Shown in pieces: positions 43,201-55,200 of a stretch of 64,000 nucleotides of DNA. The stretch is taken from the NCBI GenBank assembly GCA_028023455.1, contig JAQFVV010012496.1, positions 2,664,001 through 2,728,000 of the forward strand. Reading direction: 5' to 3'. Position numbers and translations under genes: made by a program. The notes below the pieces were generated by a model. It had not been told where the DNA came from. It saw only the letters and a program-made list of their open reading frames with translations, and did not search any database. The first letter of the stretch is position 1; every line of letters begins with the position of its first letter. This DNA comes from Epiperipatus broadwayi (Eukaryota > Onychophora > Udeonychophora > Euonychophora > Peripatidae).

Positions 43201-46200
43201 TAAATTTGGAACACTTAAAAAGTTTTATCATTTAATGTTTAAGATGACCAGAATGGCCAACTCATCATCTTAATTGACATTAAATTAAGTCAAAATAATC
43301 TCTATTTAACTCCTATCAATCCAAGAGTAGATAAAAGATAAGATGTTGACTAGACATGTAATTAGGTAGATTATAGATAGATAACTAAGCGGAAGCTAAT
43401 CAAAAGAAAGTAAATTATGTTGTTGGTAGCAGGAAGATAGGTAGATTAATTATAAAAAGATATCTAAATATAGGCACTAAATCAACTTCTCGAAACTCAA
43501 TAGTTTTTATGCTTATTATGAAATTAAATAAGATAATAAAATCAAATTAAATTCTTTCCCCTGATTAGTTTCAAAAACTGATTCAACGAATATTAAAAGA
43601 TCCTGTACTTTGTTTTAGAAGTATTCCGACAACATGCTTAAAACAAAGATTATGCATTAATTTGTCATTCAGAAGTCAATTGTCCACTAACAGTAGTTTC
43701 AAAAAAATCAATTGTAATCAATTTTTAACTTCAATTACATACATTTTTTTCTACTATTGAACATTTTTAAGAACAGGGTAAATAAGATATCATAATCTAT
43801 CTTCAATAATAATAATAATAATAATAAAAAGATGAAACAGAACTTATAACAGAAATACATTATTGAATATTTTATGAATGCAAAGTTTGTTTTTTTCCTA
43901 TTCACATATGGTTATTTGAATAAATGATAACATAATACTGTCACTATTATAATAACACGACAATTATTCTAGAAGTTTAATTTTTTTTCTCATTTAAGTG
44001 CTAGGACTAGATTAAATATACAATTAAATAACCATTTCCTTGCAAGGTTGAATGCTAAATTATAGCTAGTAAATAATAATCATCATCGTCAATCATTATC
44101 AATCCACTGCAGGATGAAGGTCCCTCCAAGTTCAATCCATCTTCTTTGATCTCTTACCACTCTTCTTCACATCACTCTGCACACTTTCTTATTTCATCCA
44201 TCCATCTTAAATAAAGACTAATATACACACATTCCCAGTTATTTGGACTCACAGATTAGTGCATTCTTCAGAATATTCTTATTGTTCATCTTTGTAAAAC
44301 TAAACATTCTTTATCAAAGCATCACCAATGTACATTTGGTTAAAGTGAATGTAAACAATCAACTTTACATGAAATGAATTTTCCATTTTATAAAGTCTGG
44401 GCTTTCGTAAAATATGATAATTTTTTAAAAAAAAAAAATCAAATTAAAGATAATTACATTTAAATACTTAAATGATTTATCCATTTCAATGTTAACTTAT
44501 CAAACTACTTAGATCAGGGATGGGCAATTGTTTTGCCTCGGGAACAACTTTGAGGAAGCAGAGGGTCGCACCTTTTAAAATGATTGCATTCATTAATTAA
44601 CATTGCATTTCAGAAAAGGTATAAATTGTACCATAAAAATCAATAAATACAAAATATATAGGACACAAAACACCCTAATACATTTAGAAACAAAATTGAT
44701 ATCATATGCGCAAAGGATGAAAAAATTTTATCGTTCAACATTTTCTCAGACACCTGGTCAATAATGCATCTTTGCTCTAATCTATAAAAATGATTCCCCA
44801 TCGCCAAAGAACTAGATCACCAGGATTAGTGACAAAAAGAGTACATATGTAAAGTGTTATAAACTGATGTAACGATCAGGAGAATGGTAAGCCCTGATCA
44901 AGATTGTTATTTCTTCTTGCACACCTATAGATCAATAAAGCCTTTTGAAACATAAATTAAATTAAATAGTGGAAGTTTTATTCAATTTATTTATTGTGCT
45001 AATTTCATATCATCTATAGCTGCAAGCACATTTAATTTTAGAATCAGTTTAATGAGACAAATGTATGCTATAAGACTTTTCTACAATTTTTTTGAAATCA
45101 GGACTGAAATTGCTTGTTGAGATTCTCACCACAGCCTGCAAGTTAATATATGTCAAAGAGCATCTATGTTTACTCTTGTTGATCTTCAAGTAAAAAAACT
45201 TTGCTCACAAATATATGTAGATCCAAATATAGAGAGCATTTTCCCAGCAAATTTCTTCATACATGGAAATTTTTCAGCAGACAAAAATTTGTAAAAGTCA
45301 ACTAATGTCACAGCATTTAATCTTCGGTCACGCATGGGAAGGAAATCTTGGTTCAAGGTGGATTTTTCTGATTATCTTGGCGGGCCACCCACCCCTGACT
45401 TAGATGAATTATTTTTATGAAAGAACAACAAAAAAAAATTAAACAACCATTTTTTTTTAACATCAAGCACATGTAAGTTATTAATTTTCCTCTTCATTTA
45501 TTATGATTTTCTTACAATGGGAAAAATATATATATACGACAATTTTTTATCATTGCTTTTAATTTCTTAATAGGCAAAAAATTGTATTATATTCTTGCCT
45601 TAAAAAAGTAAAAATAATAACAGCACAAATAATTAAACATTTCACATATTTAATACATTGTCACATTTTATATATATTGTTTTTTTTTTTTTAAAAAAAA
45701 AGCGGCAACAAATACATCATATAATTTTTCAGCAAATTAATTCTAGAACTTAATTGTATTAAACATGCATAAGTAAATGAAATTTCTTTTATTATTTAAT
45801 GTAAATAATCAAGAAATTTTTACTAGCTTAGTGTCAAGTTGTATTCTAAGAAGGTAATCAAACTTCTCCATGTGCACTGTGCTAAAATATTCAATTAGCA
45901 ATATTAAATACAACTAAACTCTCGATCCAAGTTTTAACATCGCTAATTGAATATTATAGTATGGCGCATAGGTGGAAGTTTGATTATCTTCTTAGAATTA
46001 CAGCTTGACCCTGTGCTAGTAAAAATTTCTTAATTATTTACATTAAGTATAACATATAATATTGACATGTAGTAAATTTCAATATTTCGCAAGTATTAAT
46101 AAGATATAAAAAAAAATATAAGTAAATAATTTAATATATTCATTCTCTCGTACTGCATTTAGGTACGAAGATAAGATGGTTGTTCTTATCTTTTCAAAGT

Positions 46201-49200
46201 CTTTATCTTGTGACTTCGATAGAGTTTATTTATATTTAACATTGCTAATTGAATATTATAGTATGGCACATGTGGGGAGGTTTGATTAATTACCTTCTCC
46301 TTAGAATTTTATTATTCAAATTATTTATTGCCAACATCACCATCACATAATCCCCTCATAAACTTACAAAATTTATCATCTATTCAGAACCATCTATTGT
46401 AAATGTGAGGAATTAATGGATACCAGATGGTATTGTATTATAAAATTATCATCTCCAGATTGGTTTAAAACCAAAAATAGATATTAAATTTTTGATTTAT
46501 TTTCTTTTACTAGATTTATTTTATTTTTGCTCAAGAAATAAACCAATTGACAAAATATCGTAAGATCTTCAATTTTTATTTCTGAAAATCAAAAAAATAA
46601 AAATGAATTCAGTCTACAAAATTTTTGTTTTGATTCAACAATTTTGGCTGATTAATTTTCAGTTATTAGTTTGCCAAAAAAAAAAAAAAATCCTGTGACA
46701 TCAATTACATTTAAAAGAATTCTAATATGAAATGTAATTCAATGTATATTTATATGATGTAGATTACTTATGCATGTTATGAATAAATGATTTTATTATA
46801 GACACCAAAAGTTTCACTTACCGAATTTAAACTTACCTTTACATCTGGTAACTTCTCCAACATGATAGCTGAATACACTTTCAGCATTCAGACCCAAATT
46901 GGAGACAGGATCCACTCGAAGAACATATTCCTGTAACATCAAATATTTCTCTAGTTAAAAAAGAAATTGCAAACAATACAGAAGTTAAGTTTGAAAACAA
47001 ATAACTGCAGACTTACTTTAAAAACACGCCGTACAATATTATCCAAGAGATCCCACTTTGTTTTACCACTAGCATACATTGAACCAATCAGAGCTTCAGG
47101 AGGAGGCTGCTCCTGTTCGTAACAAAATATTCATTAAAAATGACAGAAAATAGATTAACTTGAAACAATTTCTTTTTTTGAGAAAATATTAATTCAATTA
47201 CTTGACATTATGATAAACATATTACCTGATTTAATGAATATTTAGAATAATCACCATGGCTCCCTAATAAAACACTTATAACTACCCTCCGTCCTTCCCT
47301 ATCTGGGCTATCATTAAGAAGGAGTTCGGCAAATGAAGCTGAAATTATTTTTAAAAATGTTATAAATAAGCATAATAATAAAAAAATAATATTTATTACA
47401 AATATTTTTTATATAAGTAATAATTACATTAATAAATATTTTTTTTTTATATAGCAAAGTATTTATTGTAATATATACTGGAGTAAATCAACTTCACACA
47501 CACTGTTTTAATATAAATTGATTCACACTCACTCATATTAAGCAAAGGTTTAAAAGCACAATAAAAACATTTATCAATTTTATGTTAATTATAGGTGTTA
47601 AAAATGAAATAAATTTTCACTCCTGTAATATTTGGATTACATTACACAATTTGAACATCATTTTACAAATCAGGCATATAATAGACTCCTGCCCTAAATA
47701 ATGTATGGTAAGCAAAGATTTGCTTATATATAGATGTACTTGAAGGACGAATAATTTACTTATTCTTTTAAATCTTTGCTTATGGGTGAGTGTGCACGAA
47801 TTTATATTAAAACAACGCATGAGTGAAGATTGATTTTACTTCTGCATACATTATAAAAAATAATTTTAATTATAAATAAATAATACATTATCATCATCCG
47901 ATATCAGATAATAAGTAAATCTCAAAAATCATCACAGATTACATTTTCTAGACATTGCTCTTTTCTTCTTTAATTATTCATACCTATTACTTTTTTTAAA
48001 ATCAGATATGATGTTGTTTTTTTTTTCCTTTTTATCTCAGATGATTTCTCCCATTGTATTTTTTGTAACTGTTTTATCTGTAAGAATATGTCGACATCCG
48101 TAACCTAGATCTTAACAAACTCATCTTTGGTCGCCAATTGCTAATTTGGCTGATAATTCTCACTGCCAACAAGAACTGAAAGTGAATTTATTTTTACCGA
48201 TGAGTCACGAGTGTAAATATAAAAAAAAAATTAAGCATTTATGTGCACAAAGATACATAACCTGCTTTCAAGAAAAACTTAATATTTAATAAGAAACAAA
48301 TAGACACCGAAAAAGAATATTGTGATGTTTTCTTGTTCTTAAAAGCAGAAGTGATGAATTCTCTAAGCTGGCTCATACATAGTGATGAACAACCATCCAT
48401 ATTTATTTACCATGTGAACAATTGTACAATAATAACAGCTGTATTGATTAGAAAACATTGTATAGTCATTAAAAATTTGTTTCTGCTTGGTTCTCTTTAA
48501 GTTCTCAGAGAAAAATCAAAAGATCAATGTTTATGATCTGGGGTGTGAATCCAGGTTTGGAAAAACTTGGAAATTTTTTCAGTTAACAAAGAAGCTTAAA
48601 ATTTTTCTTTCAGATAGCACGCATCACCTAACCATTCAAAATTGGTTAGTAAATAAAAATATAGCCATTCTTAGCTATAGGATAAATAAAATAAAAAATC
48701 ACTGAAGCTGTCGAAAGCTCGATGAATAAAGCTTTTCTCATTGTTGCTCTCCTTTCATGAGCTGTGGGCGAAACTTTGGTCATGCAGTGGGCTAGTTTAA
48801 AGATGTCTTATTTTATGAATTTATTGAGACATTCCACTCTCATTGTCTTATATACAATTTAATAATACTAAATTATTAAGTCCTTTACTTTCTAAAATAT
48901 TAAGATTGGCATATGTTTATGTGATAATACACTAAGAAAATGAATGTAAATTCTTGAAAAAATATTTTACTGAATTGTAATTAGTTGCTGAAAATGTTTT
49001 TAACGTTGGTTAAGGAAATATTTTATTCATCTCTTTATTTATGGAATATGTAAATAACTAATTTAAATAATTAGCATTTTACATATAAATATCACAGCAC
49101 AACCTTATGAGTACTATGAATCTGGCTTCTCAAGCCAAAAGTGTGCTCATCTACAGAGGGAATAAACCTTTTCCTTAGCCAAGATTAGAAATGTATTCAG

Positions 49201-52200
49201 CAACTAATTACAAACAAGATAAGAAAAAAAATAGCAATTTCAAATATTATTTTACTGAATTGTAAAAAAAATAATATTTTTTATTTTCTTTGTTTTTAAA
49301 AATATGCATAAATACATTTTTGCAGGCTAATTTAAAACTTTAATTGTATTTTGTGGGGAAAAATCTATTTGCTAGTGTAAAAACTAATTAGTTTTCACCG
49401 AAGTATCGAATTATAAAAGATGTTAATTTATTTTTTGAATAACAAATTATAATTATTATTATTTTGGTTTTTGATAGTTGTTATCCAGTAATAAAACCAT
49501 AAGTTAAAAAAGTCTATGCAAGTTTGAAAATTACATTTTATTAGTTTTTCAGTAAAAATATTTAGTAGAAGTGCTAGTGATTGCGATTAAGAAAATGTTG
49601 CCCAAGGAGCAAATGCATGAGTTAAGTGCTTTTACTTGCAATGACATGTGATTAGAAAAACTTCGAGTTGTTTGCCACCTATACTCATAAGAGAGCAAAA
49701 AATATCACCTGTTGAATCTGATCTCAAGTATAAAAACTGAGTGGAAGATATATTTTAAGCACGAAGAAAGCCGATTAAAATTTAATAATTCAGAATTCAA
49801 TAAATTTATGTTTGCATATTGCCTAACATCAACTCATTCAACATTTAAAATTAGTCTAAATTATAAAAGAATTATCTTAATTTTAAAGATGAAAGATGTC
49901 AAGTTAAGTCATCAAAATTTTTAGAGATTAAAGCCTTACCTGTAATCACAAAAGCATTTCCATGCAAGGTGGGGGGAAAAGTTTTCATAAAATTTCAAAT
50001 GTTAAACGTATGTACAGACTTTTATTTTTATACTAAAATCCCGTTCAAAAATGTCAGAGCTCTATTTGTCTAATTTATTTATGCAATTATTAATTTTCAA
50101 TTTATAAATGATGTGGATTTGACATTAGTGATATGTTCAATTTCAGGATGTTTTCTATTGCATACTGCAATAAAATTAATTTAGTAATTGAAATATTTTA
50201 ATATAAGTTATTCGAACTAACAATTGAAAATAGGGTGTGCATCTGAAAATACTCCTTGATTAATTAATTTACTGATAAAACAGTTCATAAGTCAACAAAT
50301 ATATCAGAAAATTTCATGTGTATTATTAATATATATAAACGTAATGTATACAGGGCAAGATATAATTTAGCAGCTGTACAAACTAATAATATAACTTAAA
50401 TTGACACATACATAAAGTTTTTAATAAATAACTTATGGTTTATTTACTCTGAATAATATATATTAGTAATTAGGTTTAAACCACTAAACATCACATGTTC
50501 ACCATTCTTTTAAGCTTACACAAGCTGTTTACACAGAGGCAAAACTCTCCATACAGTAATGCCATTCAGTGCAAACCAGAATAATCAATGGATTATGGTA
50601 ACTGTGGTTATTAAAGAACAAAGACACCAAAAAATATGGATGTTGAACTGAAAGCTTTATAGTTAGCTAATAAAGTAAAAGGTGGCTGCTAGAGGGTTGC
50701 ATTAGATCTAAGATCTAAGTGTAGTGCTTTCTAATCCAAGGCTCCTCACTGATGAAAGTCATAAGCTATAAACTAGTCTGGAGATATTGAATGAGTAGGG
50801 AGTATATAGGATTTTAGGCACAAACTTTCCTACATTCATTGATTACTCTGGCTTGCACTGAATGACCCTACTGTATGGAGAGTTTTGCTTTAATGTAATT
50901 AGAATTAGTAGTTCAACTGGTAAATGGCTAGTTGAAAATAATAACAATTATTGATCATGGAACAACCCACATATCTGTAGATAGATAAATAAATAGCTAT
51001 TAGAGCACATATCTAACTCATAAATTGCTGAAGTCTTTATTCAATTTTTTTTTTTAACTCCCACAAATTTCAGATGGTGGTTCAATAATAATTTTAAAAA
51101 ACACCTTACAGCTCACTGCTTTGAGACAGTCTAATTAGATTCGCTGTATCTCTTTCTACTGCTAATATTGGTCTGCAACTGCACTATCCGTTTTCACTCC
51201 ACACCAAGTTTAGAATAGTCTCCTTTTCACTTTACTTTTTTTCTCCTTCTACAGACACCATTAGAAGACAATTTATTAACCTTGCTAATTTGCATATTGT
51301 TAGACTATTAAAATTCAAATTAGACTCCTGTTACTTGCAGTTAGTCTAATTATTATTTTTTTTTGCATATAATTATTTCTGGAAATAACTTTATTAAAAA
51401 ATACATAACTAACCAGTGAAAGAACCATTATGTTATTAATTTTTCATTAATTAAATATTTTACTATTAAAAAGATAAGTGTTAGCCTTTTATTCTCAATT
51501 CAATTTTCTCTATATGAAATTGGTTGAATATCATTAACTCAACATTTTCATAAACTGAAAATATGAACATTTCCATTGACTGAAATTCTGTAGCCGATTT
51601 GTTAGGAATATGTAGGTTTAATGATTAGTTGCCTTATCCAGATTAGATGGTGCCCTATATAAATATTTCTTTTCTCTAGAGATACATGTATGATTAGAAA
51701 TAGTACTTTAATCATGGATAAGCATATATATAAGCAAATACTTAAAACCATTTTGTTTGCAGTGATATCATTTGGAATATCAAAAGAATGATCATCTAAT
51801 TGTTAGTCATCATTCACATATATAATGCAGAGTTTGCATAGATATATGATCACCATCACTGCGCATATAGGTAAATATGTCGAACTTTATATCTTTATAC
51901 TTTTAATAGATCAAAATAACCACGATATATCCTTACATCTGGAAAAAAAGAGAAGCCAGAGAGCTTTACGAGATAGAGCCAGCTAACAATTTAAAAGAGT
52001 AATTGATCATAATTAGTGATTATATATAAAGAATGGGAAAGTAGCACTAAAATAAGAGGAAAATAAATAATGTCTAAATAATAATTTCAACTAATGATAA
52101 TTACACGAAAGACATTAGACATGAATGAGAGATCATGGTGAAATGGAAAGTAGATAATCCAATAAAATAAGGCCATGTCCTATTTGATAGGAGGTAGACA

Positions 52201-55200
52201 ATCAAAATTAAAGATAAGCAAAAATGATGCAACCACAAAAAAAAAAAACACAAACAAACAGCTGTATCAACATCTGTTGACTCAATCATTCACTACCCCC
52301 CCTCCCAAATAAAAATAAACATTGTAAACAATGTTAAATTTTAATTATTTCTGTTTTACATTTAAATCATTTATCAGAACAATCCAGGTGTTGAAATTAT
52401 AATAATAGAGCTTAATATTATTTTAGATATTATATTTATTGCATTTTACCATTATCAGTTTTGCAAAAATTGTATGCATATATTTAAGTTTAATATTTTT
52501 TCTAAATCTATAATACTAAACAATTATCAGTGATAATTATGCTTTACATTTAACTTTTATTCTAGGTACTTTGGTATTATTCCTGCTGTGACGTATTATT
52601 CTACATTTGCGATATGTTCAAAATAACATCTCCAATGGATGTGTGGACAAACTTAATTGATAAAATTTGTCTGCAGAGAGGTGTTACCTGAACATATCGC
52701 ATACTTAGAATAATGTGTCATTGGAGTAATACGTCATACCATGTGTAATACCAAACTTCAAATCTAAAAAAATAAAATGGAGAGATATATTCATTATGAA
52801 AAAAGAAAAAATACATTATGATACTAAATAAAAACAGGGAATTGTGAGGCTTTAATATTTTTATGAGTTTTTTTATGGCACTTTATGCCATCATAAACAC
52901 CTAACATGTGTAGTACCAAAGTTCAAATAAAAAAACACACACATCTTATTTTCTATGATGGGGAGATATATTCATTATAAAAAAAGGAAAAATATAAAAA
53001 AGAACCCTGAAAAGTTTTTTAAATGGCAAACTATAACATAAAGTTTTAGCTTTATGTGTTTTTTTTTAAACCTTAATAAAAAAAAAAATGGTGAACTGTA
53101 AATTTAACTTTATATTTAAAATTTTTTTTATTAAAACAACATATAAGGTTTCTGCAAAAAAAACTCACAAATACATAAATTTTTAGCCGTAAATGTATTT
53201 TTAAATATAAAATCATATTATTTATAAATGATGCGAGAGATAAACTTTATGTTACAGTTCACTATTTAAAAAATGTTTCAGGGTACTTTTTCATATTTTT
53301 CCTTTTTCAGTGAATATATCTCTTTTTATTATTAGATTTGAAGTTTGGTATTACACATGCTAGGTGTTTACAACAACACAAAGGACTGTATTATGTCAGA
53401 AGAGGGAAGGATGTTTTCAATGGTAAAAAGCGCCATAATAAACTCACAAAAAGTACTGTATTAAAAACTCATGAATACCTGTTTTTATTTCGTATCATCC
53501 TGTTCCATATAATAAATATCTCTCCATATTGATAGCACAAAATCATACAGGTAAGCACGTTTTACAGCTTGGTGATGCGTATATATGTGAAAAGTTGATA
53601 ATATGTATATATTTGAAATGGATTAGTCATGCTAGGATTCTTGGATGACATGACATCATAAACAAAAACTTTAAATAATTATTACTGGACACAAACATCA
53701 TCAGAGTAATCCATCATAACAGGCTTAATATCAAGTATCTTTTCTTTAAATGTATGGATGATAAAATTAGGGCCACAAAAGGAAAAGATCCTCGCTAAAT
53801 TAAGGTGAAACATGCACACAAAAAAATTCCTTTTCATACATTTAAATATTTTTTAGTAGTAATTAATCTATTGTGTACTATATTAAAGTGATTTTTTTAT
53901 TTTTAATAAAGTTAGATTTTTCTTAATTCAGACAATTGATAGACAGAACATAAATAAATCATTAATAAACATTTATAAAAAAGAAGAATGCTTCTAAAAG
54001 TTTTTTTGTTTTTATATTAAATATAAAAGTATGCTATAATTTTATTAATTATTAAGAATATATAAACTGTATTTTATATAAGATGTGATATGTTGGACTA
54101 TTTCCATCATTTATGAGTGAATGTTGAATGTATAGAAAATTTTAAACTTTCCAAATACAAACAACTTGTTATTACTAACAAATTGTTTGTATTTGGAAAG
54201 TTTAAAATTTTCTATACATTCAACATTCACTCATAAATGATGGAAGTAGTCCAACATATCACATCTTATAATATACCATCATTACAAACCTTCAGACAAA
54301 TACTAAATGTATTTTATATATTGAATTAAATGTTTCTATGAGTTGTTATTATAATAATGAATAGAAATAAGGATATAATATCCATGACATAGAGATAAAC
54401 TTTAACCTTTGATGTTATCAAAAAATTATCAATTACTATAATTCGTGAGGGTAATCAAATTCTTCTCATAACCCTATAATAGCTTTTTTGTTTGGAGTCT
54501 TTTGTTGAAGTAAAAGGGGTCATCTTTTATTTCAAATCCAAGTTCTTACATGGATTTAAACCCAGAAAGCTATTATTTATAGGTGTGAGAATGTGAAACA
54601 ATAGCATCATTTTTGACATTCGGCAAATAATAATTTTTAACTAAAAATGCCCATATTTTAAATGTTTTTATATATATTGGGTCATGATAGTTTCATTATA
54701 GAAGATGTAAAAAAAAAAAAACAAATATGAGCTACTATCAGCTAATTCATGCCATATCCTATATAGTTTAAGCTAAGAGAAAGTGATTTTTTTAAAAAAA
54801 ATAAAACAAATTTTGAAATTTTTTTTATTTATTTAAAACTATTATCACAAATTAAAATTGATTTTAGTATTTTTTATTGAATAATTACACTTTGAACTAC
54901 AAGAGTCAAATTAACTCAACCCAAATCTTTGACACCATCCACTTTAGATAAATACAGAAATGACTATTACTAATCATTTACTAAATTAGAGATTGTCTTT
55001 AGCACAGATATAAACCTTAACACTCAAAGATTAATATGTCTGATTTTTTAGAAATAAACACACAAACACGTGGAGTTTTTCACATTTCTTTTCCCCACAT
55101 GTAATATCTTATAAATATGTTAAATAACCACATATTCTTTTAAATTCATAAATAAAGATACAATAAAAGACAAATGCCTCCCAAGATGCATTTCGTGCTG

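Noticed and set aside
47017-47112. P-loop in GSMYASGKTKW of exon 3
   Set aside because: Spacing does not fit Walker A (GxxxxGKT), and a perfect Walker A is present in exon 6.
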